Positions 38,896-48,911 of a DNA stretch of 55,215 bases are shown piece by piece (position 1 is the stretch's first letter; the number at the start of each line of letters is the position of its first letter). Source of the stretch: an uncultured Bacillota bacterium (GTDB lineage Bacteria; Bacillota_I; Bacilli_A; RF39; UBA660); contig CAMOKF010000004.1 in NCBI GenBank assembly GCA_946617625.1, positions 1-55,215 of the forward strand, read 5' to 3'. The notes beneath the pieces are model-generated. The model did no database searches and had not been told where the DNA came from. It saw only the letters and a program-made list of their open reading frames with translations. Made by a program: the position numbers and the translations under genes.

Positions 38896-39966
38896 TTATT
38901 GTTTTACTAAAACTTTGTCTCCAATATTTAAATGACTATATATTGTTTTTGCAGCAGAATTAGGCATATTTACACATCCATGTGATCCACTATTTTTATA
39001 TAGATTTCCTCCAAAGGCACTTCTCCAGTTTGCATCATGTAATCCTTCTCCATTATGGAAAAATGCAACTACATCTACATGTACTTTAAAATCTGCTCCT
39101 GTTAAATATCTATCTTTTTCCATACACCATACTTCATGTAATCCTTTTGTTGTTGGTGTAGAATTCTTTCCTGTTACTACTGGTGTAGATATAACTAATT
39201 CATTATCTTCATATAAATAAGCTGTTTGATCAGATATATCTACTATTACAAATGTACCATTTAATTCTTTTGCATCACTTGTTTTTACTGTTCCAACTTT
39301 ATCATTATAATAAGTTAGATAATAACCATCTTTTTCTCCATATACTGGTATAGCTTCTAATTTAGGAAGAGAAGTTAACTCTTTATCCTCGTTGTTATAA
39401 TCATATACTTTAGTATCTTTAGTAATATATGCAATCTTTGATACTGGACTTAGAATTGTTTTTTGTTCTTCTATATTAGAATATTTAGCTGAAATATAAG
39501 CTTCTTTATCATTATATTTTACTTTATACCAATCATCATTTTCTTGATATATTAAATCTAGTTTATTATTTGTACTAATAGTACCATATTTTTCACAATC
39601 AGTATTTGCTTCACTTCTTACATTTACTGTTGTAGTTGGTACTACTACTTTTTTAGTTTCTAATTGAAGATTACCTGTAGGTGTTTCTATAGTTTCTACT
39701 ATAGCTTTTTCTTCTACTTTTGGTTCTTCTTGTTCTATAACCAACTCTTCTTTTTTATCTTCTTTTTCTTCTTGTTTTTCTTCTACTTTTTTCTCTTCAA
39801 CTATTTCATTTTCTATAGTTTCATCTTCCATATTTGATACTGAAACTATTTCATTATCTACTTCAATATTATTTTGATTTATCTTACCTATTTTAGATGC
39901 TCCGTATCCAATTACTGCACCTAATAATAATGTAGGAATTACTATTTTAGTAATTTTAACCTTCAT
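38896..39966 (-). CDS. L,D-transpeptidase (YkuD) with SH3-like region
   Basis: NSGSHGCVNMPNSAAK catalytic motif; TVNVRSEANTDCEKYGTI SH3-like; start MKVKITK at 39966. Confidence 0.85.
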   Translation of the reverse strand: MKVKITKIVIPTLLLGAVIGYGASKIGKINQNNIEVDNEIVSVSNMEDETIENEIVEEKKVEEKQEEKEDKKEELVIEQEEPKVEEKAIVETIETPTGNLQLETKKVVVPTTTVNVRSEANTDCEKYGTISTNNKLDLIYQENDDWYKVKYNDKEAYISAKYSNIEEQKTILSPVSKIAYITKDTKVYDYNNEDKELTSLPKLEAIPVYGEKDGYYLTYYNDKVGTVKTSDAKELNGTFVIVDISDQTAYLYEDNELVISTPVVTGKNSTPTTKGLHEVWCMEKDRYLTGADFKVHVDVVAFFHNGEGLHDANWRSAFGGNLYKNSGSHGCVNMPNSAAKTIYSHLNIGDKVLVKQ

Positions 39967-40018
39967 TAAAATATCCCCCATTCATGGTAGCTAATTATAC
40001 TACTTTTTCGTTATTTTG

Positions 40019-40816
40019 TCAATTTTTGGCTTTAATACAAGCATATGTATATGTAGTAGTTTGATTATAAAGAATAGTTTCTCCTTTAGATCCAACTATA
40101 AGGTTAAATTTAGTACTAGATGGTTCTTTTATTTCTTTTCCGTTAATAATTCTTTTTGTTGCGGTAAATGTAAAATCATACTTATATGAATTTGTTTCTT
40201 TTGTATATTCATTTTGATCTTCTTTATAAGTTCCTTCTATTATACCTTTATCATTATCATTGTAATTATATTTAATTATAAATATATTATCTTTTGTTAA
40301 TTCTAATGTAAGGTTTTCATCAAACTCTCCTATCTTCATATTTTCTTCATAGTTTCCACAACTATAAGTTCCTATATACTTTGGACCTGATATTTTATTA
40401 GATATTATTCTTAATAGTGTTGAAGTAAAAAATATAAAAATTATAACTCCTATAATAATACTTAATAAACCTAGTACTAGTCCTTTTCTTCCTTTTTTCT
40501 TTCCTTTTACTCCATATACTATTGAGATAATTGATAGTGGTAAGGCTATTATTCCTATTACCAAAGATAATATGATTGATATTATTCCATAGATTAAGCT
40601 CTTATTCCCATATAATTCTTCTTGTTCCCCTACATAGTCTTTTTTTTGTTCTTGGAAATAGTGCATTTTTTGATACTTATCTTTATTATCTAGTGGATTC
40701 ATCTTCATTGTAAAATCAAATTGTTCTTCTTTTGATTCTTTTGATAACTTAGTTCCACATACTACGCAATACTCATTACTATTGTTATTACTCATTCCAC
40801 ATTTTGGGCAATCCAT
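40019..40816 (-). CDS. zinc-ribbon membrane protein with DUF4190-like TM region
   Basis: MDCPKCGMSNNNSNEYCVVCGTKL then two TM segments; start 40816 with AGAGGTG RBS (ORF track 40873). Confidence 0.7.
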   Translation of the reverse strand: MDCPKCGMSNNNSNEYCVVCGTKLSKESKEEQFDFTMKMNPLDNKDKYQKMHYFQEQKKDYVGEQEELYGNKSLIYGIISIILSLVIGIIALPLSIISIVYGVKGKKKGRKGLVLGLLSIIIGVIIFIFFTSTLLRIISNKISGPKYIGTYSCGNYEENMKIGEFDENLTLELTKDNIFIIKYNYNDNDKGIIEGTYKEDQNEYTKETNSYKYDFTFTATKRIINGKEIKEPSSTKFNLIVGSKGETILYNQTTTYTYACIKAKN

Positions 40817-40865
40817 ATTATCACCTCTATCTTTATATATATTATAACTTAGTAAAAATAAAAAA

Positions 40866-40884
40866 ATCCACAATTGTTGTGGAT
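40866..40884 (-). terminator. intrinsic terminator
   Basis: ATCCACAA / TTGTGGAT hairpin with downstream T7 on minus strand. Confidence 0.7.
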
Positions 40885-40889
40885 AATTA

Positions 40890-41282
40890 TTATTTTCTAC
40901 GTATATATCTTTTAACTTTTTGTTGTTCTTTTAATTTTTTATTTTCTTCTTCTAGCTCTTTATTTTTAGCTCTTAAAAGTAATAATTCATTAAATTTATC
41001 TGCACCTAATTCTTCTATTAATGATTCATTGCGTTTGTAGTTCTCCATGTATTTTAGATATTCAATATATCTTTCTTCCCCAAGTTCATTTAATAACATG
41101 ATAGCTTTCGAATTTTTATTATGTTGTTCTATTTCTTCTTCTGTTGCTGTTGCAACCCATTCTTTATGTTTCTCAATCTTAGATTTTATTTTTGAACAAT
41201 TTATAATTCCAGATTGTGTATTATCACTTTTATTTGATTTAGAAATAGCATCGGCAATAAACAAATCTCCTAATAACCCCAT
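40890..41282 (-). CDS. small coiled-coil protein of unknown function
   Basis: 130 aa, charged C-terminal coiled coil. Confidence 0.55.
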   Translation of the reverse strand: MGLLGDLFIADAISKSNKSDNTQSGIINCSKIKSKIEKHKEWVATATEEEIEQHNKNSKAIMLLNELGEERYIEYLKYMENYKRNESLIEELGADKFNELLLLRAKNKELEEENKKLKEQQKVKRYIRRK

Positions 41283-41312
41283 ACATAAGCCTCCTTCAAT
41301 TTGCTTATTTTA

Positions 41313-42071
41313 TCACGAATTGCTTTTAATTTCAATTCCTATTGGACAGTGATCTGACCCTTCTACTTCTGTATATATATTTGTACTTATTACATTATTT
41401 ATAAAGTCCTTATTTACTATAAAATAGTCTATTCTCCATCCTATATCTTTTAATCTTGCTTGATGCATATAACTCCACCATGTAAATTTCTGAACTTCAG
41501 GATTAAAGTATCTATATGTATCAATAAATCCACTATCCAATAATTCTGTCATTTTATTTCTTTCTTCATCTGTAAATCCTGCTGAAAAATGATTTGTACT
41601 TGGATTTTTTATATCTATTTCTTCATGAGCTACATTTAAGTCTCCACAATATATGACATTCTTTTTCTTTGATAAATTCAATAAGTAATCTCTCATTAAA
41701 TCTTCAAATCTCATTCTAGATTCTAATCTTTCTAATTCTTTTTTAGAATTAGGCACATAACAATTAACTAAATAATAATTATCAAATTCTAATGTTATAG
41801 TTCTTCCTTCACTATCATATTCAATGTCTCCTATTCCATATTTAACTTCTATAGGATCTACTTTTGTATAAACAATAGTTCCAGAATAGCCTTTTTTCTC
41901 TGCTGGATATAGATACTCCTTATATCCTATAGGATGAAACATATTTTGCTCTTCTGTTACTTTTGTTTCTTGAAAACAATAAATATCTGCTTTTTCACTT
42001 GATACAAATCTATCTAACCCTTTATTTAAACAGGCTCTAAGTCCTGCTACATTCCATGATATTATTTTCAT
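41313..42071 (-). CDS. xth: exodeoxyribonuclease III / AP endonuclease
   Basis: MKIISWNVAGLRA, QETKV, YCGDLNVAHEEID, WRIDYF, GSDHCPI. Confidence 0.93.
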   Translation of the reverse strand: MKIISWNVAGLRACLNKGLDRFVSSEKADIYCFQETKVTEEQNMFHPIGYKEYLYPAEKKGYSGTIVYTKVDPIEVKYGIGDIEYDSEGRTITLEFDNYYLVNCYVPNSKKELERLESRMRFEDLMRDYLLNLSKKKNVIYCGDLNVAHEEIDIKNPSTNHFSAGFTDEERNKMTELLDSGFIDTYRYFNPEVQKFTWWSYMHQARLKDIGWRIDYFIVNKDFINNVISTNIYTEVEGSDHCPIGIEIKSNS

Positions 42072-42099
42072 TCTACCACCTCACTAGAATTATACCATA

Positions 42100-42125
42100 A
42101 AAAAAGAAGAAGATTATTCTTCTTC
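42100..42125 (-). terminator. intrinsic terminator
   Basis: GAAGAAGA-ATAA-TCTTCTTC-T7 on minus strand. Confidence 0.85.
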
Positions 42126-43850
42126 TAGTTCTGTTGAATATAATCTGTTATATATATCTGACTTAACCATTAACTCTTCATGTTTACCTGATGCAACTAG
42201 TTTTCCTTTATCTATAACATGTATTTCATCTGCATCTACTATTGTTGACAATCTATGAGCAACTATTATTATAGTGTGATCTTTTACTAAACTATCTATT
42301 GTCTTCTTAATATATTCTTGTGACTCATTATCTAAAGCTGACGTTGCTTCATCAAATAATATTATTTTAGTATTTAATAACAGAGTTCTTGCTATTGCTA
42401 TACGCTGTTTTTGTCCACCTGATAAATTAATTCCACCTTCACCTATTATTGTGTCATATTTTTCTGGTAATGATTCTATATATTTATCTATATAAGCTTT
42501 TTTACATACTTCTTTTACTTCTTCAATAGTTACATTATCTTTTACTATTTTGAAGTTATCTAATATGGACATATTAAATAAGAATGGTGATTGTCTTATG
42601 ACTGATATATTTTTTCTTAAAGATTCTTCTGTTAAATCAGTAATATTAATATCATCTATTGTAATTGAACCTTCTTTAGTATCAAAGTATCTTAATAATA
42701 AGTTAAATAAAGTTGATTTACCATTGCCTGATCTTCCTACAATTGCTATCTTCTTATTAGGTTCTAAAGTAAGATCTAATCCTCTTAATGTGTAATCTTC
42801 TTCATCTCTATACTTAAATTTAGCATCATTAAATCTAATAACACCTTTAGTATCCTTTAGTTCTTTAATACCATATTTTTCATCTTCATATAGTTTGTTA
42901 TTTACTATTTCATCTATTCTTTTTAAAGAAACTGTTACTTTATTATAGTTTATTCCAAAATCTGATATAGATTCTACTACATCATCTATTCTCCATATAA
43001 ATGAATCTAACATTGTAAATAAAGCAAATACTATTTTACCCTCTACAAAGAACTTTGCTGCTGTTAATAATATAAAGAATTGTAATATGAAGTAACATAA
43101 TCCATTAAATGTGTAATAGAATATTTCATAATTTCTTATTTTCTTTTCATTTTTAAATATATCATTTAATGTATTAAAGATGTTTTTTTCTGTGTTTTTC
43201 TTAATACCTAAAGCCTTTATTTCTCTTATACCTGTAATATTTTCTGTTGCTTGTTTTACGTATTTATCTGTTTCTTTCTTTATACTTTCTTGAGTAGTTT
43301 TAATCTTTGGAAAGAACTTATAACTAATAATTCCCATTATTAGTCCAAATATTGTTATTTCTAATCCTAAGATCCATGAGATGTAGTATGAAATTACTAA
43401 TACTACTATTACTATTAATGCTTTACATATTAACTTGATAAGTCTATTTAATAAAGACATTACTCTATCTGTATCACTGTGTAGTCTATTGATAAATTCT
43501 CCTACTCCAATTTCTTCAAATGCTATAGCTGGTAGATTATCAATTTTTTGATATAAATCTTTTGAAACATTCTTCATAAATTTTATTTCAAAATAGTTAT
43601 ATAGTTTTTCTCTGGGAATCTGTAATAAGTTATAACATACTATATAAAGAGCCTCCCAACATATTAAGTATTTAACAAATCCATAAAAATCTTTTACTAT
43701 TAATAGTTCTACTGATTTACCCCAAAGATAAGTTGCGATAACAGCTGGTAAATAAGTTGTTAAGACTAGTAGAACATAAATAAATAATTTTAACTTATCA
43801 TCTTTTAAATACTTATATAAAACTTTAAAATTCTTTATCTTTTTCAACAC
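42114..43850 (-). CDS. ABC transporter, fused permease/ATP-binding exporter
   Basis: Multi-TM then GRSGNGKSTLF, LSGGQKQRIAIARTLL, DEATSALD; GTG start with GGGAGG RBS. Confidence 0.93.
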   Translation of the reverse strand: MLKKIKNFKVLYKYLKDDKLKLFIYVLLVLTTYLPAVIATYLWGKSVELLIVKDFYGFVKYLICWEALYIVCYNLLQIPREKLYNYFEIKFMKNVSKDLYQKIDNLPAIAFEEIGVGEFINRLHSDTDRVMSLLNRLIKLICKALIVIVVLVISYYISWILGLEITIFGLIMGIISYKFFPKIKTTQESIKKETDKYVKQATENITGIREIKALGIKKNTEKNIFNTLNDIFKNEKKIRNYEIFYYTFNGLCYFILQFFILLTAAKFFVEGKIVFALFTMLDSFIWRIDDVVESISDFGINYNKVTVSLKRIDEIVNNKLYEDEKYGIKELKDTKGVIRFNDAKFKYRDEEDYTLRGLDLTLEPNKKIAIVGRSGNGKSTLFNLLLRYFDTKEGSITIDDINITDLTEESLRKNISVIRQSPFLFNMSILDNFKIVKDNVTIEEVKEVCKKAYIDKYIESLPEKYDTIIGEGGINLSGGQKQRIAIARTLLLNTKIILFDEATSALDNESQEYIKKTIDSLVKDHTIIIVAHRLSTIVDADEIHVIDKGKLVASGKHEELMVKSDIYNRLYSTELEEE

Positions 43851-43873
43851 ACTTTTCCTCCCTTCAGCTATAA

Positions 43874-43902
43874 TTTATCACTCTAGTTAACTAGAGAGTC
43901 AA
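43874..43902 (-). promoter_or_regulatory. promoter with 16-bp palindromic operator filling the spacer
   Basis: TTGACT-N17-GATAAA on minus strand; spacer contains CTCTAGTTAACTAGAG (43881-43896). Confidence 0.7.
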
Positions 43903-43906
43903 CACT

Positions 43907-44833
43907 TTATTTAAATAAAGATAAAATCGCTTCTTTATATATATCTTTTACTATTTTTTTATCTAATAGGTGATATATATTTTTCATCATTACTCCACTA
44001 TTTATCTCCATAACTAGATATTTATTATCTTTTGTTTTTATTATATCTATACTTGCAAATCCAATATTTAATTTACTTAATACTTGATTTACTATTGTCA
44101 TTAAGTTATCTTCTACTATTTTATCATTTAATATTTGTGCTGTTGCTCCTGTTGATAAATTAAATTTCCAATTATATTCAAATATTTCATCTTTTTCTAA
44201 TACTTTGTTATATGTATTATCAAATTCAATATTTTTAAAATAGTTATAGTTAAAATCTATTAATAGTTCTTTTATACTTTTTACTCCATCACCCATTACT
44301 ACCGGTTTATTCTTTTGATATATAAGTTTTATTTCTTTATTTAAAACAATAATTCTATATTCTTTATCTATATCATAAAATGGACAATAGCTAATTGAAT
44401 AGTTATCCTTATGAAGTTTTTGTATTAATGGCTCTATATCATCTACATTAGTAATATGATATACACCATTTCCACAAGTTCCTTTATTTGGTTTAATTAC
44501 TATACTTTGATTATTATTATAAAAGAATTCTTTTACTTTGTTTATGTCATTATATCCAATAGCAAATTCATTATTATTGTCATTAGAATACAAAATATTA
44601 TGGTCTATAATTGGTATATTATCTTCTCTTAGTACTTCATATAATCCATATTTATCATCTAATATTTCTCCTAAGGCATGACTATTTAGATCAAACTTAT
44701 ATCCTGATATAAATCTTTCTTTATTATCTTTTTTTAATCTTATTATCCAGTCTCTTGATAATAATTTAAACTCTATATTTTCTTCTTCACAGATTTCTTT
44801 AATTACTTTATGAATAATCTTTTCTTCTACCAT
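43907..44833 (-). CDS. ATP-grasp family protein
   Basis: SIVIKPNKGTCGNGVYHI, EYRIIVLNKEIKLIYQK, YLVMEINSGVMM; start MVEEKII at 44833 (ORF track 44869). Confidence 0.75.
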   Translation of the reverse strand: MVEEKIIHKVIKEICEEENIEFKLLSRDWIIRLKKDNKERFISGYKFDLNSHALGEILDDKYGLYEVLREDNIPIIDHNILYSNDNNNEFAIGYNDINKVKEFFYNNNQSIVIKPNKGTCGNGVYHITNVDDIEPLIQKLHKDNYSISYCPFYDIDKEYRIIVLNKEIKLIYQKNKPVVMGDGVKSIKELLIDFNYNYFKNIEFDNTYNKVLEKDEIFEYNWKFNLSTGATAQILNDKIVEDNLMTIVNQVLSKLNIGFASIDIIKTKDNKYLVMEINSGVMMKNIYHLLDKKIVKDIYKEAILSLFK

Positions 44834-44881
44834 GGTTATCACTCTCTTTAAACAGGTATATTTTATCATTATCCATGTTAA

Positions 44882-44910
44882 TTGACAATGATTTATTATT
44901 CTTATAAAAT
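44882..44910 (+). promoter_or_regulatory. sigmaA promoter
   Basis: TTGACA-N17-TAAAAT upstream of CGGAGGT RBS. Confidence 0.8.
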
Positions 44911-44932
44911 AAATTTATATCGGAGGTAGAAT

Positions 44933-45397
44933 ATGGAAACAAGTATTTATAATTCAGATCAAAAGTCTTTTTTAGAAAAAAATTTGGAAGATCAGGACAG
45001 AATTAAGAACTTAAAGAGGCAATTAGCTGACTCAATTGATAATGGAGAAATAGTATTAGGTACTAATATGGCTAGTACTACTATGAGAGATTTAATGTCT
45101 CTACTTAATGAAGATGAAGTAAGAGTTAGAGATAATTTAGCTCCTTTTATAAAAAAAGAAGAAGAATATGAAAGAAGAAAAGATGATATTAGAAAAGCCC
45201 ATGGCTTAGGTAGTGATGACTTTTTAGATGATGATACTTTAAAAGAAATTGTTAATTTACAAGCAACAATGAGGCAAGAGAATTTTAATCTTCCTGAAAA
45301 TTTAAAAGAAGATAATTTCAAAGAAAATGAATTAGAATCTATGTTTAAAACTGAAGTAAAGGAAGAAACTAGTAGTCTAGCTAGACAGTTTAAATAA
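44933..45397 (+). CDS. hypothetical protein
   Basis: 154 aa, charged helical composition; good RBS and promoter. Confidence 0.65.
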   Translation: METSIYNSDQKSFLEKNLEDQDRIKNLKRQLADSIDNGEIVLGTNMASTTMRDLMSLLNEDEVRVRDNLAPFIKKEEEYERRKDDIRKAHGLGSDDFLDDDTLKEIVNLQATMRQENFNLPENLKEDNFKENELESMFKTEVKEETSSLARQFK

Positions 45398-45990
45398 TGA
45401 AAACAATTGCTAATAAAATTATTGATGGTGGAATAGGAGTTATTCCTACTGATACTGTTTATGGTTTGGTTTGTGATGCTCTTAATATAGATTCTGTTGA
45501 TAAAATATATAAATTAAAGAAAAGAGATTATAATAAACCTTTAGTTATATTAATATCTAATATAGAGATGTTAAAGAGATGTGTAAAAAATATAAATGAA
45601 TTAGAATTTGATATTATAAATAGATATTGGCCTGGGGAGCTTACTATAGTCTTTAAAAAGTCTAATTATATACCTGATATAGTTGCTGGTGGTACTGATG
45701 AAATAGCTATTAGAATGCCTAATAATATAGAATTAATTGAATTAATAAATTCTATTGATAGGCCTTTAGTTGCTACTAGTGCTAATGTTTCTAGTAAAGA
45801 AACTATTACTAATATTGAAATGTTAGAGGACTCCATTAAGAATAATATAGATTTTATTATTGATGGTGGTAATATTAATAATAATGCATCTACTATTATT
45901 AAAGTAATAGATAATAAAATAAAAGTATATAGAGAAGGAAATATCTCTAAAGATATTATTAATGCATATAAAGATATAATTATAAAATAA
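45397..45990 (+). CDS. L-threonylcarbamoyladenylate synthase (Sua5/YrdC family)
   Basis: GGIGVIPTDTVYGLVCDA...KIYKLKKRDYNKPLVILI; RPLVATSANVS. Confidence 0.92.
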   Translation: MKTIANKIIDGGIGVIPTDTVYGLVCDALNIDSVDKIYKLKKRDYNKPLVILISNIEMLKRCVKNINELEFDIINRYWPGELTIVFKKSNYIPDIVAGGTDEIAIRMPNNIELIELINSIDRPLVATSANVSSKETITNIEMLEDSIKNNIDFIIDGGNINNNASTIIKVIDNKIKVYREGNISKDIINAYKDIIIK

Positions 45991-46017
45991 AAAAGAGAAA
46001 TTAATTTCTCTTTTTTT
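45989..46017. terminator. bidirectional terminator between convergent genes
   Basis: AAAAAGAGAAATTAATTTCTCTTTTT palindrome. Confidence 0.88.
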
Positions 46018-47233
46018 ATCTATTATCCCATCTGCTAGGTATTGATATATATCTAGTTGGATTTACTGTACTTCTTTGATATGTGTACCATGTACATCCT
46101 CCACCTTTATGCCAACTACATGTTGTCATTTCTATATGAAGATGTGGACCTGTAGAATATCCTGTAGAACCCATATTTCCTATTGAAGTATTTGCTGAAA
46201 TTATTGGTCCATTTTGAATACTACTACTGCTGTTATAACTTACATATCCAGCTACTGCACTACTGAAGCTTCTTAAATGTGCATATGTTGAATAAATATA
46301 TTGTCCATTATAATTATGTCTTAATACTACAATTAATGCTCCATATGTATCATATCCTACAAAGAATAATTGCCCTGAAGCTATTGGATATACAGGTATA
46401 GATTTATTTGAACTTGATAAGTCTACTCCTAAATGTCCACCATATCCTGAATACCATTGTGTAACATATCCATATTCCATTGGTCTATAGAATCCATTTG
46501 TACTAGGAACTGATGAAGAAGAATTTCTTTGTTGTACTCTATATTGGCAAGTATATATATCTTCTGTATCTCCACATCCTAAATTTTTATAATAAGTAAT
46601 ATTTCCTTTAGCAGCTTTAATTTGATCTTCTAGAGCTGGCATAGTTTCTCTGATTGACTTAGAGTCAGCATTTATTCTTTCTTTTTCACTCTCTAACTCT
46701 TCTTCCATACTCTTTAGTTCAACTTTTTTATTAGCTAGCTCTTTCTGTCTTTGTTCATTAATCTTAATTAATTCTTCTAATTCTTTCATTACTTTATTAT
46801 TATATTCAGTTAATTGTTCTACTACTGATACTCTATAAATAAGATCAGTTATTGAAGATGCTCCAAAAGCATATTCTAGATACACATTATCTCCATTAGA
46901 TAATTGATAGTATTCCATTATTTTTTTGCTTTCTTCACTCTTCTTTGCTATTTCTTCATTACTTTCATCAATCTCTTTTTGTAATTCATTTATTTCATTT
47001 TCAGTAGCTTCTATTTTTGCTTCTATATCTTGAATTTTTTTCTTTATTTCTGCTATTTCAGCATCGTTAGTAGCTATTTTTGCTTTTTTTGCTTCTAACT
47101 CACTTGTATATTTTTCTACTTCTGCTTCAAACTCTTTTATAGTTTTTGCTTTTGTTTCAATAGGTAGTACAGATATTGAAACTATTAGAACTATAATTGA
47201 GAATATTGAGAAGTATTTATTTATTTTTTTCAT
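46016..47233 (-). CDS. EnvC-like murein hydrolase: coiled coil plus M23 (LytM) peptidase
   Basis: N-terminal signal, long coiled coil, GGHLGVDLS and GPHLHIEM zinc-ligand motifs. Confidence 0.88.
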   Translation of the reverse strand: MKKINKYFSIFSIIVLIVSISVLPIETKAKTIKEFEAEVEKYTSELEAKKAKIATNDAEIAEIKKKIQDIEAKIEATENEINELQKEIDESNEEIAKKSEESKKIMEYYQLSNGDNVYLEYAFGASSITDLIYRVSVVEQLTEYNNKVMKELEELIKINEQRQKELANKKVELKSMEEELESEKERINADSKSIRETMPALEDQIKAAKGNITYYKNLGCGDTEDIYTCQYRVQQRNSSSSVPSTNGFYRPMEYGYVTQWYSGYGGHLGVDLSSSNKSIPVYPIASGQLFFVGYDTYGALIVVLRHNYNGQYIYSTYAHLRSFSSAVAGYVSYNSSSSIQNGPIISANTSIGNMGSTGYSTGPHLHIEMTTCSWHKGGGCTWYTYQRSTVNPTRYISIPSRWDNR

Positions 47234-48132
47234 TATATCTTTAAGTATTTTCTAACGGCACTAGCACTACCAATCATACCGACTAATACTCCTATTATTA
47301 CTATCATTCCTGAAGTAGTATAAATAAATGGCTCTGGTTTAATTAATTTAATTAACTCAGAAAATAAATATCCATCAAAATGATTATAGAAAGCTAAATA
47401 TCCATATGTTGTAAATATTATAGGAATAATTGATCCTAGAAGTCCTAAAATCATTCCTTCTATTACAAATGGAGCTTTAACTGCTAAGTTGCTTGCTCCT
47501 ACTACACGCATTATTCCAATACTTACTTTTCTATTATCTATAGTTAACTTAATAGTATTTATTATTAAGAATACTGTTACAAGTATTAAGGCTATTACAA
47601 CTATATAAGTAACCTTTTCTATAGAGTCAAATGCTGATACTAATTTATCAACCATTCCTTCTCCATATCTAACTACTGATACGTGTTTTATTGCTTTTAT
47701 TTTATCTGCTGTATGTTTAATTTGTTCAACATCTTTAACTTTTATTTGGAATGTGTCTTTTAATGGGCTTTCTTCATCATCCCAGTTTTCTAATACTGCA
47801 TTAAAGACATCTGATTGTGACTGAATTTCTTCTTTAACTTCTACTCTACTTTGAAATTCATAACTATCGATATTTTCAATATCGTCTAGCTCTTCTTTTA
47901 TTTCATCTATTTCTTGATCAGTTACTTCTCTGTCTAAAAATACAACTATAGTAAGATCTTTTTCTATTTCTTTAGTAAAATTTTGAACATTAAATGATGC
48001 CATTATTGCAACTGATACTATTATTAATGTGATTGTAATACATGATATAGAGGCTAATGATAAACTGAAATTTCTTTTTACACTTTTTAAAGCATCTCTT
48101 ATGCTTCTTACTAACATTCTAAGCAACTTCAT
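47233..48132 (-). CDS. ftsX: cell division protein FtsX
   Basis: FtsX-type topology; next to ftsE. Confidence 0.92.
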   Translation of the reverse strand: MKLLRMLVRSIRDALKSVKRNFSLSLASISCITITLIIVSVAIMASFNVQNFTKEIEKDLTIVVFLDREVTDQEIDEIKEELDDIENIDSYEFQSRVEVKEEIQSQSDVFNAVLENWDDEESPLKDTFQIKVKDVEQIKHTADKIKAIKHVSVVRYGEGMVDKLVSAFDSIEKVTYIVVIALILVTVFLIINTIKLTIDNRKVSIGIMRVVGASNLAVKAPFVIEGMILGLLGSIIPIIFTTYGYLAFYNHFDGYLFSELIKLIKPEPFIYTTSGMIVIIGVLVGMIGSASAVRKYLKI

Positions 48133-48817
48133 TTTTATAAGTTCCTTTCTTCTTAAAATTAACTAATCTACCATCTTTTAGTGTAATTACTTGTTTTTTC
48201 ATTTTATCTACTATATCTCTATCATGAGTAGCCATAATAATTGTTGTACCTCTATTATTGTTTATTTCTTCTAGTACTTTTACAATCTCCATACTCATAT
48301 CTGGATCTAAGTTTCCAGTTGGTTCATCACATAATAATAGTTTTGGATCATTTACTATAGCTCTTGCTATAGCAACTCTTTGTTGTTCTCCACCAGATAA
48401 TTGATCTGGGTAATTATGAATTTTATTTTTTAATCCAACATCTTCTAAAGCTTTAAGTACTTTTTGTCTTATTTCATCTCTAGGAGCTCCAATTACTTCT
48501 AGGGCGAAGGCAACATTTTCGTATACTGTTTGCTTTTCTAATAATCTATAATTTTGAAAAACTATACCTAGTTTTCTTCTTAATCTGTATACTTTTGAAT
48601 TTCTTAATTTAGCTACATCCAAACCACCAACTATTATTTGACCTTTAGTTGGTTTTTCTTCACGGTATAACATTTTTATTAATGTACTTTTTCCGCTTCC
48701 TGAACCACCTATAACAAAGACAAAGGCACCTTTTTCAATGGCTAAATTTAAATCATAGATAGCTGTAACGCCGTTCTTATATTTTTTCTCGACATTTTTA
48801 ATTCTTATTAGGTCCAT
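48119..48817 (-). CDS. ftsE: cell division ATP-binding protein FtsE
   Basis: [50 protein letters not shown]. Confidence 0.95.
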   Translation of the reverse strand: MDLIRIKNVEKKYKNGVTAIYDLNLAIEKGAFVFVIGGSGSGKSTLIKMLYREEKPTKGQIIVGGLDVAKLRNSKVYRLRRKLGIVFQNYRLLEKQTVYENVAFALEVIGAPRDEIRQKVLKALEDVGLKNKIHNYPDQLSGGEQQRVAIARAIVNDPKLLLCDEPTGNLDPDMSMEIVKVLEEINNNRGTTIIMATHDRDIVDKMKKQVITLKDGRLVNFKKKGTYKNEVA

Positions 48818-48887
48818 TTTCTCCTCCTATCCTTATTAATTTATTTTAACATAAAATATAATACTTATAAAGTAAATAAAAGAAAAA

Positions 48888-48911
48888 AAACAAATTGTTA
48901 TAAATTTGTTT
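48888..48911 (-). terminator. intrinsic terminator
   Basis: AAACAAATT / AATTTGTTT plus T tract on minus strand. Confidence 0.75.

Noticed and set aside
30416-40886. DnaA-box matches as a replication origin
   Set aside because: Sites are isolated, lie in terminators or coding sequence, and no dnaA/dnaN or AT-rich unwinding cluster is present.
41047-41352. 101-aa plus-strand ORF
   Set aside because: Spans antisense of two minus-strand genes; no support.
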